A stretch of DNA of 64,000 nucleotides, taken from contig NZ_AUBA01000002.1 of NCBI RefSeq assembly GCF_000429005.1, positions 62,001 to 126,000 on the forward strand. The letters run 5' to 3'. The translations under genes and the position numbers were made by a program. The notes under the pieces are model-generated. The model did not search any database and was not told where the DNA came from. It saw nothing but the letters and a program-made list of their open reading frames with translations. Shown one piece after another: positions 9,073 to 17,578 of the stretch. Every line of letters begins with the position of its first letter. The first letter of the stretch is position 1. Source of the stretch: Novosphingobium acidiphilum DSM 19966. GTDB lineage: Bacteria; Pseudomonadota; Alphaproteobacteria; Sphingomonadales; Sphingomonadaceae.

Positions 9073-10554
9073 ATGAGCATTCTTGACCCCGGCTTTCAAG
9101 CGCTCTCTCCGCGCCTTTCTCCACGTCCAGTGCCGTGGGTGGGCGCGCTGCTCGGCTGGGCCGGCCCCGCGCTGCTGGTGATCCTGCTGTGGCAAAGCGT
9201 CATGCGGTCAAGCCTGCTTGGCTGGTCGGTGGGCCTTGCCTATATCGGGTATGACACGTTTCTGCTGTTGTTTACCGCGGTGCAATTGTGGCCGCTGCGC
9301 CATGCCATGCGTGCCACCCCGCCGCCGTCGGCAGACATGCCGCGCGCGCGGCTTGGCGCGATCGTCGCCGCACACAACGAAGCGCAATCGCTGCGCATCA
9401 CCATCGACACTCTGGCCGCGCAAGACCAGGCGCCCGATCTGATCGTGCTGGCCGACGACGGTTCAACCGATGACAGCGCGCAAGTGCTGCGCGACGCCTA
9501 TGGCCTGGAGCCACCTGCGCCCGGGCAGATGAGCGCGTCTTCGCCGGTGCTGCCGTCGTTGCGCTGGTTGCGCCTGCCGCATGGTGGCAAGGCACGCGCG
9601 CTCAACACTGCGATCCCGCTGCTCGATACCGAACTGTTGCTGACGGTCGATGCCGACACGCTGCTGGCGCCGGGCGCGCTGGCCGCGATGCGCGATGCCT
9701 TTGCCGCCGAACCGCAGCTGGTGGCTGCGACCGGGGTGCTGGTGCCGATCTGCGGCACCCGGCCGACCGAGCGCCTGTTCCAGTGGTTTCAGCGTTATGA
9801 ATATGTGCGCAATTTTCTGTCGCGCTTTGCCTGGATGCAACAGGACGGCCTGCTGCTGATTTCGGGTGCCTTTGCCGGGTTCCGGCGCCAGGCGGTGATC
9901 ACCGTCGGCGGATTTGATGCCGATTGCATGGTCGAAGATTACGAACTGATCCACCGCATGCACCGCCATGCGCACGAAACCGGACAGGACTGGCGCGTGC
10001 GCGTGATCGGCCGGGCAATTGCCAGCACCGATGCCCCGGCCAGCCCGATGGCGTTCATGCGGCAACGGCGGCGCTGGTTTGGCGGGTTTCTGCAGACCCA
10101 GCACTGGAACCGCGACATGGTCGGCAATCCTGCGTTCGGTACGCTGGGCACGCGGATGCTGGTGGTCAAGGCGCTGGATACCGCACAGCCGATCTTTGGC
10201 CTGGTCGCGTTCGGTATTCTGGTGTCGCTGCTGGTGCGCGGGGCCCTGCCGCTGGCCGGTGCGATTGTCGTCGTGATGCTGGCCAAAGTGGTGATCGACC
10301 TGACCTTTCACCTGTGGTCGATCGCGCTGTATCGCCGCTGGACCGGGCAATCCGACGGACTGGGTATCGGCCGCGCGCTGATCGCATCGTTCTTCGAACC
10401 GTTCACGTTCCAGTTGCTGCGCCATGCCGGGGCCTGCTGGGGCTGGATCGCATTCCTGTCGGGGGGCGGCAGCTGGGGCAAGCAAAGCCGGACGGCACTG
10501 GCGGGTTCGGCGATCACACTGCCCGGTGGCGTGCGCACCCCCGAAACGGTCTGA
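9073..10554 (+). CDS. Membrane family-2 glycosyltransferase
   Basis: This inner-membrane processive-type glycosyltransferase has 493 residues. Two N-terminal membrane segments (about 20-45 and 50-75) precede a GT-A domain with VAAHNEAQSL, DDGSTDD (128-134), the metal-binding DAD (193-195), the catalytic ED pair (288-289) and QRRRW (331-335). Further membrane segments follow. This D-DxD-ED-QxxRW set is that of chitin/hyaluronan/PgaC-like synthases and of cellulose-synthase-like enzymes. The donor sugar cannot be decided. No other polysaccharide genes flank it. A GC hairpin follows the stop. Confidence 0.9.
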   Translation: MSILDPGFQALSPRLSPRPVPWVGALLGWAGPALLVILLWQSVMRSSLLGWSVGLAYIGYDTFLLLFTAVQLWPLRHAMRATPPPSADMPRARLGAIVAAHNEAQSLRITIDTLAAQDQAPDLIVLADDGSTDDSAQVLRDAYGLEPPAPGQMSASSPVLPSLRWLRLPHGGKARALNTAIPLLDTELLLTVDADTLLAPGALAAMRDAFAAEPQLVAATGVLVPICGTRPTERLFQWFQRYEYVRNFLSRFAWMQQDGLLLISGAFAGFRRQAVITVGGFDADCMVEDYELIHRMHRHAHETGQDWRVRVIGRAIASTDAPASPMAFMRQRRRWFGGFLQTQHWNRDMVGNPAFGTLGTRMLVVKALDTAQPIFGLVAFGILVSLLVRGALPLAGAIVVVMLAKVVIDLTFHLWSIALYRRWTGQSDGLGIGRALIASFFEPFTFQLLRHAGACWGWIAFLSGGGSWGKQSRTALAGSAITLPGGVRTPETV

Positions 10555-10567
10555 GCCGTACGCCGTT

Positions 10568-10587
10568 CGCCCCCTTTCGCGGGGGCG
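10568..10587 (+). terminator. GC-rich hairpin after the glycosyltransferase gene
   Basis: A perfect 7-bp stem (CGCCCCC at 10568-10574 with GGGGGCG at 10581-10587) encloses a 6-nt loop. It lies 14 nt after the glycosyltransferase stop. No T-run follows, so intrinsic termination is uncertain. Confidence 0.4.
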
Positions 10588-10609
10588 CCGATACGCTAGA
10601 TTGCGCGCC

Positions 10610-11737
10610 ATGGCCTGCCGTCATCGCCCGTTTGTCCACCTGCGCCGCACCCTGCTGATCGGTGCAACCGCGCTGTTTGCCACGACCGCACTGATGCGCG
10701 CCGAGGCCGCGCCGAAAAACGCGCCTGCGTGGGATGCCGCGGGCGCCGCGCGCTATCTCGACGCACGGCTCGACTGGTGGCGGCACTGGCCCAAGGCGCA
10801 GCGCGATCATGATACCGTGTGCATTTCGTGCCACACCGCGCTGCCGCATGTGCTGGCCCGCCCCGGCTTGCGCGGCGGCCTGCCGGGCGCGCAGCGCAGC
10901 CCGGCCGAACTGGCGATGTTCGACGACGTGACCAAGCGGGTGTACCTGTGGCACGAAATCGATCCCTTTTATACCGATCAGAAGAACGGCATGCCCAAAT
11001 CGGGCGAATCGCGCGGCGTCGAATCGGTTTTGAACGCCCTGTTCCTGGCCACGCGCGACACCGAACGCGGCGCGTGGGGTACCGATACGCGGCAGGCTTT
11101 TGCCCAGATGTGGGCGATGCAGATCCAGACCGGAGAGATGAAGGGCGGGTTTCCCTGGCTGAATTTTCACCTGGAACCCTGGGAATCGCCGTCTGCCACC
11201 TATTGGGGCGCCACGCTGTCGGCGCTGGCTGTGGCGCGCGCGCCCGCCAATTATGCCGCCGACCCCGCAATTGCACCCCAGATCGAAGCGCTGCGCGCCT
11301 ATCTGCGCGGCGGCCTGACCGGCCAGTCGCTCTATACCCGTACGCTGATCCTGATTGCCGACAGCGAACTGCACAGCATTGCCACCCCCGACCAGCGCGC
11401 GGCGATCGTGGCCGAACTTGCCGCCGGGCAAGCGGCCGACGGCGGCTGGAGCCTGCCGGCACTTGCCCCGTGGAAACGGCTCGACAAGACCGATCTGCCC
11501 GCCACCAGCGATGGCTATGCCACCGCGATCGCCGCCTTTGCCTTGCGCGAGGCCGCCCTGCCGCAAAGTGCCACGCCTCTTGCCCGCGCAAAAACCTGGC
11601 TGATCGCGCATCAGGACAAGGCAACCGGCGCCATCCCGGCGCGATCGATCAACAAGGACCGCCAGGCGGGCACAGATGCCTATCCGTTCATGTCCGACCA
11701 CGCCACGGGCATAACCGCCTTGGTGCTGCGCCCCTGA
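10610..11737 (+). CDS. Secreted protein with one c-heme motif and a cyclase-like alpha-barrel body
   Basis: The 375-residue product begins with an Arg-rich signal peptide (hydrophobic residues 14-28, cleavage probable at AEA near 33). A single c-type heme site, CISCH at 71-75, follows, so covalent heme attachment in the periplasm is expected. The rest consists of helical repeats with DGGW-type and Trp-rich elements (ERGAWGTDTRQAF, ADGGWSLPAL, TSDGYATAIAAFAL, SDHATGITALVL), which resemble the alpha/alpha toroid of squalene-hopene cyclase and prenyltransferase-like folds. Function is unknown. It follows the membrane glycosyltransferase in the same direction. Confidence 0.75.
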   Translation: MACRHRPFVHLRRTLLIGATALFATTALMRAEAAPKNAPAWDAAGAARYLDARLDWWRHWPKAQRDHDTVCISCHTALPHVLARPGLRGGLPGAQRSPAELAMFDDVTKRVYLWHEIDPFYTDQKNGMPKSGESRGVESVLNALFLATRDTERGAWGTDTRQAFAQMWAMQIQTGEMKGGFPWLNFHLEPWESPSATYWGATLSALAVARAPANYAADPAIAPQIEALRAYLRGGLTGQSLYTRTLILIADSELHSIATPDQRAAIVAELAAGQAADGGWSLPALAPWKRLDKTDLPATSDGYATAIAAFALREAALPQSATPLARAKTWLIAHQDKATGAIPARSINKDRQAGTDAYPFMSDHATGITALVLRP

Positions 11738-11861
11738 CCGTTACGGCCCAAAAACCGAACCATTTTGGCGCGTACACTTGCAATCGCCGCAATTTGGTTT
11801 CCGTTTTGGCCAGCAATGCGCATGTTTGGACAACGGGCAAACACACGTGGGGGCGATTCGT

Positions 11862-12326
11862 ATGATCTATGGCGGGTTCTGGGTCCGGTTTGTGGCCTAT
11901 CTGATTGATGCGATCATCATTGGCATTGCGTCAACGATCATCCGGCTGGCCGTTTCGCTTGTCCTGGGCACAGGCCTCAGCATCCTGACCGGCGGCGGAA
12001 GCATCGTGATCCTGGTGATCAGCACGCTGATTTCCTTCGTGGCCGGCTGGCTTTATCACGCGGTCATGGAATCCTCGGACAAGCAGGCGACCTTTGGCAA
12101 GCAGGCCATGGGTCTGATCGTGATGGACACCAACGGCTATCGCATCAGCTTTGGCCGGGCGACCGGGCGCTATTTCGCCAAGATCCTGTCGGGCGTGATC
12201 CTTTATATCGGCTTTGTGATGATCGCCTTTACCGACCGCAAGCAGGGCCTGCACGACATGATCGCCGATACGCTGGTGGTCAAAGGCGATCGCGGGGCGC
12301 TGCGTTATGGCGAAACGTTCGGCTGA
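11862..12326 (+). CDS. RDD-family membrane protein
   Basis: This 154-residue integral membrane protein carries the RDD signature: Arg in the first segment (WVRFVAYLIDA), Asp in the same helix, and a later Asp in FTDRKQGLHDMIADTLVV. Three to four hydrophobic helices are visible. The FGKQAMGLIVMD stretch and the closing HDMIADTLVV motif are standard for the family, whose role is poorly defined (some members act in ion exchange or stress). ATG 11862 is preceded by GGGGGCG. Its end overlaps the next small gene by 20 nt if the ATG at 12307 is used there. Confidence 0.85.
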   Translation: MIYGGFWVRFVAYLIDAIIIGIASTIIRLAVSLVLGTGLSILTGGGSIVILVISTLISFVAGWLYHAVMESSDKQATFGKQAMGLIVMDTNGYRISFGRATGRYFAKILSGVILYIGFVMIAFTDRKQGLHDMIADTLVVKGDRGALRYGETFG

Positions 12327-12579
12327 TCGCATGCGCGACTGGCTGGCGCGCAATCATCGCACGATCGTTGGCAACAGTCGCTGGACCATCATGGCCTGCG
12401 GCCTGGCGCTGATGGCGCTCGACGCGTTGCCGCGCGATCCGATCGGTCATGCCTTGGCCATGATCGGCGTGATGGCGGTGGCGGTGGTGTTTGCGCTGTG
12501 GGCCATCGTGGTGGGGGTGGCAGTGATCCGCCCGCGCACATTCGATCAAAGGCCGCACCGCCATCCCGATCAATCGTAG
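12307..12579 (+). CDS. Small hypothetical two-helix membrane protein
   Basis: The 90-residue product is basic at the N terminus and has two hydrophobic segments (about residues 25-40 and 48-72), ending in a basic, Arg/His-rich tail. I do not recognise a family. Two starts are possible: ATG 12307, which overlaps the RDD gene by 20 nt, and ATG 12331, 4 nt after that gene's stop. Either way it looks cotranscribed with the RDD gene. Its end overlaps the convergent malic enzyme gene by 10 bp. Confidence 0.6.
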   Translation: MAKRSADRMRDWLARNHRTIVGNSRWTIMACGLALMALDALPRDPIGHALAMIGVMAVAVVFALWAIVVGVAVIRPRTFDQRPHRHPDQS

Positions 12580-14201
12580 GCCGGTTCCCACATCTGCGCC
12601 GCGATGGCATCGCGGGTCAGGGCATCGGCCTCGACACCTGCCACGCCTTCGTCCAGCGCCTGTTGCGCCACCGCGATCGCAATGCGCAGCGCCACCTCGC
12701 GCAAGCCGGTGATCGGCGGCAACAGGCCCGCGCCACCATCGCCAATCTCGGCGCTCAGTTCGCCCAGCCGCCGCGCTGCGGCCATGAACATGCCATCGGT
12801 CACCACGCTGGCCTTGGCCGCCAGCGCCCCAAGCCCGACACCGGGGAAAATATAGACATTGTTGACCTGGGTCACGCCCGGCGTGCCGAACGGGCTGCCG
12901 GTGCCGACGATCGCGCGGCCATCGCTCCAGCGCAGGATGTCGGCGGGCGTTGCCTCGGCGCGGGACACCGGGTTGGACAAGGGAAAGATCACCGGGCGTT
13001 CGACCAGGCTGGCCATCAGGCGCACGGTGCCTTCGTTGAACGCGTCCTTTTGCCCAGACGCGCCGATCAGCACATGCGGCCGCACCTGGGCGATGGTCTG
13101 TTCCAGTCCGATCCGGCCATTGCCGATGCGCGGCCAACCGGCCACATCGGCCGGATCGCGCGCCAGCGCCACCTGTTGCGGGCCAAGATCGGGCATGTTG
13201 GACACGATCAGCCCGTCGCGATCGATCGCCCAGATCGCGCCGCGCGCCGCAGCCTCGTCCACGCCTTCGGCCATGAACGCCTTGACCAGCATTTCGGCAA
13301 TCCCGCTGCCCGCTGCGCCCACGCCATACAACAGCACACGTTGCGCCGCCAAAGGCACCCCTGTGGTACGCACCGCAGCCAGCATCGTGCCGACCGCGGT
13401 GGCTGCCGTGCCCTGGATATCGTCGTTGAATGTCAGCAACCGATCGCGATAGCGGTGCAGCAGGTCATAGGCGTTCTTGCCGGCAAAATCTTCCCACTGC
13501 AGCAGCACATTGGGCCAGCGTTCGTCGACCGCGCTGACGAATTCCTCGACAAAGGCGTCATAGTCGGCACCGCGAACGCGCGGCGAATGCCACCCGATGT
13601 ACAAGGGATCGTCCAGCCGTTTGGGATTGTCGGTGCCGCAATCGAGCAGGATCGGCAGCACTTCGGCAGGGTGGAACCCCGCGCAGGCCGTATAGAGCGC
13701 CAGCTTGCCGATCGGGATGCCCATGCCGCCCGCGCCCTGATCGCCCAGCCCAAGGATGCGTTCGCCATCCGACACCACGATCACTTTCACCCGATCGAAT
13801 GCCGGATCGGCCAGGATTTCGCGAATGCGGTGGCGATTGGGCCAGGTCAGGAAAAGACCACGCGGCCGGCGGAAAATCTGGCTGAAACGTTCGCACCCTT
13901 CGCCCACCGTGGGCGTATAGACCAGCGGCAGCATGCGCGGCAGATCGCTTTGCACCACCGCGTGAAACAGCACCTCGTTGGTGTCCTGCAATTCGCGCAG
14001 GAACGCATAGCGATGAAAATCCGAATCCATCCCTTCAAGCATCTGGCAGCGCCGCTCGATCTGGTCGGCCAGCGTGAACACGTGGCTGGGCAACAGTCCG
14101 TGCAGACCATAGGCGTCGCGCTCTTCCAGTGTAAAAGCCGTGCCGCGGTTGGTCAGCGGATCGTTGAGCAGCGCACGCGCGGCTGCATAGTCTGTCGTCA
14201 T
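12570..14201 (-). CDS. maeA: NAD-dependent malic enzyme
   Basis: This enzyme decarboxylates malate to pyruvate with reduction of NAD (ScfA/MaeA type). The 543-residue length fits. Motifs include VYTPTVGEGCERFSQIFRRPRGLF near residue 95, the metal/substrate region VSDGERILGLGDQGAGGMGIPIGKL, FNDDIQGTAATAVGTMLAA, the dinucleotide motif GVGAAGSGIAEML, and the NPVSRAEATP and VNNVYIFPGVGLGALAAKA signatures. The ATG at 14201 has AGGAGCC upstream. It is likely monocistronic and supplies pyruvate and NADH. The next gene on the same strand is the multiheme cytochrome, 66 nt upstream. Confidence 0.95.
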   Translation of the reverse strand: MTTDYAAARALLNDPLTNRGTAFTLEERDAYGLHGLLPSHVFTLADQIERRCQMLEGMDSDFHRYAFLRELQDTNEVLFHAVVQSDLPRMLPLVYTPTVGEGCERFSQIFRRPRGLFLTWPNRHRIREILADPAFDRVKVIVVSDGERILGLGDQGAGGMGIPIGKLALYTACAGFHPAEVLPILLDCGTDNPKRLDDPLYIGWHSPRVRGADYDAFVEEFVSAVDERWPNVLLQWEDFAGKNAYDLLHRYRDRLLTFNDDIQGTAATAVGTMLAAVRTTGVPLAAQRVLLYGVGAAGSGIAEMLVKAFMAEGVDEAAARGAIWAIDRDGLIVSNMPDLGPQQVALARDPADVAGWPRIGNGRIGLEQTIAQVRPHVLIGASGQKDAFNEGTVRLMASLVERPVIFPLSNPVSRAEATPADILRWSDGRAIVGTGSPFGTPGVTQVNNVYIFPGVGLGALAAKASVVTDGMFMAAARRLGELSAEIGDGGAGLLPPITGLREVALRIAIAVAQQALDEGVAGVEADALTRDAIAAQMWEPAYD

Positions 14202-14266
14202 CGAAGGCTCCTGGTCGGCACGGTAGCGCCGTCGCTATGCGCTGACCGCGGCATAGGCAAGTCGGA

Positions 14267-15535
14267 TCAATCGCGCACCCCCGACCTTGGGAAATCAGGC
14301 ATGCCGACAGTCTTGCGGCGCTGCGGGGGCGCAGGCGCCGGTGCTTTCATCCGGCTGTGCCACGGGGTTTCCAGGCGCGGCACGCCTTCGATGCGGAAAC
14401 CCGTCGCCTTGTGACAGCGTTCGCACACCGGGCCCAGCGTGTTGTTGTGAACGTCGTCGCGTTTGTGGCAATCGATACAGCGCGCGCCCACTTTCACTTT
14501 GTCCACCGATTGCGGATGGCATGCCACGCAAGCGACCCGGGTGTGATACCCGATCAGCGCAAAGCCGGTCCTGGCGTGATCGAACTTGTCCACTTTCCAG
14601 GTTGACTGGCTGTGGCAGCTTTCGCATTTCGGGCCGTCGGCACCTTTGTGCACGTCGTCTTTCACATGGCAGCCAAGACAGGCCACCGGCGCGCGTGACG
14701 GGCGCGCCGCAATCGCGTGGCACGCGACGCACGCGAGCGGGCGATGCGCGCCGCGCAACGGAAAGGCGCGGACCTGTTCGTGATCGAAACGGATCGTGCG
14801 CCAATCGGTGGTCAGATGGCAATCGGCACATTTCGGGCCATCGGCCCCGCGATGCACATCTTTGCGCAAATGGCACGACACGCATGCGGTCGAAACGCCG
14901 TGCCACTGTTCGCCCACATGGCAGCCAAGGCAGGCCGTCGTGCGATGCGCGCCCGTCAGCGGATAGCGCGTGTGGTCATGATCGAACGGCAATACTTCGC
15001 GCCAGCGCGCGGTGGTGTGGCACGATTGGCATTGCGGACCCAGCCGGCCGCGATGCACATCCTGCCGGGTGTGGCACGCGGCGCACGCCTGCGGGGTTTC
15101 GCGAAACAGCGTCATGCCGCGATGGCAGGCAACGCATTGCGTGCGGCGGTGCCCGCCGGTCAGGCGATACGCGCTTTGGCTGTCATGATGGAATGTCTTT
15201 GCATCAAGCTGCGCCAATGGATGCGCGGTGCCCTGGTGTTCGACATGGCAGGTGCGGCAGGCCTGGGTGCGCGCCTGGGTCACCAGGCCATGAAACCGGG
15301 TCTGCGTGGCACGATCGCGCGCGATCCCGGTGTGGCACGCCAGGCACTGCGCGGGCTGCGCCTGGCGTTGAAACGACAGGTGGCATGCGCTGCAGCGCCC
15401 CTCGAACCGGGCATGCGCGGGCGACAGTGGCCCGGGGCTGACCAGCCGCTCGATCGGGGTTTCGGCGCGCAACGCGCCGATCCCCCCCAGCAGGACCATG
15501 GCCACGATCAGCAACAGGCGCGACAGCCCGCGCAT
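14267..15535 (-). CDS. Periplasmic 15-heme cytochrome c built from tandem triheme repeats
   Basis: The 422-residue protein has a signal peptide (hydrophobic residues 6-22) and fifteen CxxCH motifs, at residues 48, 64, 93, 134, 151, 169, 202, 218, 236, 269, 286, 304, 336, 353 and 371. Four repeats carry the element DVH-x-G-x2-GP-x-C-x2-CH, beginning at 159, 226, 294 and 361, a period of 67-68 residues with three hemes per unit. Extra histidines (FDH, GAH, DVH) could be distal ligands. The C-terminal 40 residues are Pro/Lys-rich. The family is cytochrome c3/c7-like. The start overlaps the stop of the membrane cytochrome b gene (TGATG), so the two are coupled. The expected role is periplasmic electron transfer or storage. 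The electron acceptor is unknown. Confidence 0.93.
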   Translation of the reverse strand: MRGLSRLLLIVAMVLLGGIGALRAETPIERLVSPGPLSPAHARFEGRCSACHLSFQRQAQPAQCLACHTGIARDRATQTRFHGLVTQARTQACRTCHVEHQGTAHPLAQLDAKTFHHDSQSAYRLTGGHRRTQCVACHRGMTLFRETPQACAACHTRQDVHRGRLGPQCQSCHTTARWREVLPFDHDHTRYPLTGAHRTTACLGCHVGEQWHGVSTACVSCHLRKDVHRGADGPKCADCHLTTDWRTIRFDHEQVRAFPLRGAHRPLACVACHAIAARPSRAPVACLGCHVKDDVHKGADGPKCESCHSQSTWKVDKFDHARTGFALIGYHTRVACVACHPQSVDKVKVGARCIDCHKRDDVHNNTLGPVCERCHKATGFRIEGVPRLETPWHSRMKAPAPAPPQRRKTVGMPDFPRSGVRD

Positions 15536-16071
15536 CAGTAGGCGTGTGCCATATAGACGTGCAGGATCACCGCCAGCATCATGACGACAAACAGCGGCAG
15601 GTGCAGATAATGCCAGCCTTCGGCCAGCGCGAGGGCCGGCGTGTTGCCGCTGCGTCGAGCCAGCGGCAACGCATACCGCGCCAGCAACCCGCTCAACACC
15701 ACCAGCCCCATCGCCACCAGCGCAAAGCTGCTGTTGATCGAGCCCCAGGCAAACCGCGCATGAAGGACCACCAGCACCGGCCCGAACAACCCGAGCAGCA
15801 CATGCGCGTTGTACCAACCCGCCACCGATCCGCGCCCCGCCGCCACCCGTTTGCGCCACGAAAAGCCCGCCACCGCCGCCATCATCAGCGCGCCGGTCAA
15901 TCCCAGCCACCACCCCGGCCAGCCATGCGGATCAAGCAAGGGATCGGCGCGCGCGCGCCAGCCCCACACCAGCACGCCCAAAACCACCGACGCCACGCCC
16001 AGATCGATCGACGCAACGCACATGGTCGGGCGCGTGGTCGCACGATCGATCGGTTGCATTGCGCCGTCCAT
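15535..16071 (-). CDS. Membrane cytochrome b partner of the 15-heme cytochrome
   Basis: The 178-residue protein has four hydrophobic segments (about 23-38, 53-70, 88-106 and 116-134) plus a fifth near 158-175. Histidines in or near the membrane, H90 (YNAHVLLG), H104 (VVLHARF), H154 and H157 (GWHYLHLPL) and H171 (VILHVYMAH), suggest two b-type hemes across the bilayer. ATG 16071 has a strong AAAGGGG site about 3 nt before it. A second ATG at 16059 is possible. The stop overlaps the start of the multiheme gene. With the divergent iron-sulfur flavoprotein it could carry electrons between the cytoplasm or quinone pool and periplasmic hemes. Confidence 0.85.
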   Translation of the reverse strand: MDGAMQPIDRATTRPTMCVASIDLGVASVVLGVLVWGWRARADPLLDPHGWPGWWLGLTGALMMAAVAGFSWRKRVAAGRGSVAGWYNAHVLLGLFGPVLVVLHARFAWGSINSSFALVAMGLVVLSGLLARYALPLARRSGNTPALALAEGWHYLHLPLFVVMMLAVILHVYMAHAY

Positions 16072-16173
16072 AACCCCTTTGCGAATCCGCCCTTTGTGAT
16101 GACCCCATGCTGTGATGCCAGAATTTGCTGGAATTCGCGGCACAAATGTCGCTGTGTGTGCAAACAAAGCCCG

Positions 16174-17505
16174 ATGATTGCCTCCACCGCCCTGATCCCG
16201 GTCTATGCCGTGCCGATTGCCCTGACGATGGCCGGGTGGGCATGGCACCACGCCGCGCGCACACGGCGCAACCGCGCGCTGTTGATGCAGAACCGCGCAA
16301 CCGGCCTGTCCGAACCGCCCGGACTGCACCCCCTGATCGATCCGGCGCGCTGCATCGGCTGCGGCGCCTGCGTGCGCGCCTGCCCCGAACACGATGTGCT
16401 GGGGCTGATCGGGCGCACCGCCACCTTGATCGAACCGTGGGCCTGTGTCGGCCACGGCGTGTGCCGCGATGCCTGCCCGACCGGGGCAATCAAGCTGGTG
16501 TTCGGCACGCCATCGCGCGGGATCGAGGTGCCGGTGCTGGGTGCCGGCGGCGAAACCAGCGTGCCCGGCATCCACATCGCCGGCGAACTGGGCGGACTGG
16601 GCCTGATCCGCAATGCGATCAACCAGGGGCGCGATACGATCGATCATATTGCGCGCGTACTGCGCAGCGAAATCGCACCCGACGACCCCGATCGGCTTGA
16701 TCTGGTGATTGTCGGCTGCGGCCCGGCCGGACTGGCCGCGGCGCTGGGCGCGATGGAGCGGTCGTTGCGCTTTGTCGCGATCGACCAGGCCAGCCTGGGC
16801 GGTTCGGTGGCGCACTATCCGCGCGGCAAGCTGGTGATGACAGCACCTGCGCATCTGCCGCTGATCGGCGAAGTGCGATTGGGCGCGGTATCCAAAGAAC
16901 GCCTGCTCGCGTTCTGGCAGGATGTGCTGGTGCGCACCGGGCTTGCCCCCCGGTTCGAGGAACGCGTGAATGCGGTTACCCCCGACGCGGGCGGCTTTGT
17001 CGTCCAGACCGACAAGGATCGCTATCGCGCGCGGCGCGTGGTGCTGGCGATGGGGCGTGGCGGCACACCACGCAGACTGGGTGTGCCGGGCGAGGATCTG
17101 GCCAAAGTGGTCTATCGCCTGACCGAGCCTGGCCAATATGCCGGGCACCGCGTGATGGTCGTGGGCGGCGGCGATACGGCGCTGGAGGCCGCGATTGCGC
17201 TGACCGAAGTGCCCGATACCGTGGTGACCCTGGTGCACCGCGGCAGCGCATTTTCGCGCGCGCGCCCCGCCAACCGCGATGCGGCCGAGGCGCTGGGCCG
17301 GTCTGGCGCGATCACCATCCACCGCGCATCGCGCCCCGTTGCGATTTCCAGGACCGACGTGACAGTCGACGGTCTGCACGGCACGATCACGCTGCCCAAC
17401 GACACGGTGATCATCTGTGCCGGGGGCACCCTGCCGCGTGAATGGCTGGCCCGGATCGGCATTGCGGTGCAAACCCACCACGGCGTGCCGGTAACCACGC
17501 TATAA
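16174..17505 (+). CDS. Membrane-anchored iron-sulfur flavoprotein oxidoreductase
   Basis: The 443-residue protein has an N-terminal membrane segment (4-24) and a ferredoxin-like domain with two cluster sites. A thioredoxin-reductase-like FAD/NAD(P) domain follows (VIVGCGPAGLAAAL near 176 and VVGGGDTALEAAI near 330). Cluster 1 is C60/C63/C66/C70 in CIGCGACVRACP. Site 2 reads CVGHGVCRDACP (C91, H94, C97, C101), so a His replaces one Cys. I do not see a redox-active CxxC of thioredoxin reductase, so electrons probably go to the iron-sulfur clusters. It is divergent from the cytochrome b and 15-heme genes, across 102 bp. A likely role is NAD(P)H-linked electron input to, or output from, that chain. 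Confidence 0.88.
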   Translation: MIASTALIPVYAVPIALTMAGWAWHHAARTRRNRALLMQNRATGLSEPPGLHPLIDPARCIGCGACVRACPEHDVLGLIGRTATLIEPWACVGHGVCRDACPTGAIKLVFGTPSRGIEVPVLGAGGETSVPGIHIAGELGGLGLIRNAINQGRDTIDHIARVLRSEIAPDDPDRLDLVIVGCGPAGLAAALGAMERSLRFVAIDQASLGGSVAHYPRGKLVMTAPAHLPLIGEVRLGAVSKERLLAFWQDVLVRTGLAPRFEERVNAVTPDAGGFVVQTDKDRYRARRVVLAMGRGGTPRRLGVPGEDLAKVVYRLTEPGQYAGHRVMVVGGGDTALEAAIALTEVPDTVVTLVHRGSAFSRARPANRDAAEALGRSGAITIHRASRPVAISRTDVTVDGLHGTITLPNDTVIICAGGTLPREWLARIGIAVQTHHGVPVTTL

Positions 17506-17578
17506 GCCCAGGCGGGGCGGGTGCCGGTTGGCCACACCCCCGGGCACGGCGGACGGTCAAGACGCGCGACGGCAAGGC

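Noticed and set aside
15544..16173. N-terminal extension of the Fe-S flavoprotein across the cytochrome b gene
   Set aside because: The extension is antisense to the cytochrome b gene, rich in His/Arg/Gln, and ATG 16174 starts a proper membrane anchor.
16072..16173. FNR-type anaerobic box before the heme module
   Set aside because: I looked for TTGAT-n4-ATCAA and found no match, so anaerobic control is not claimed.
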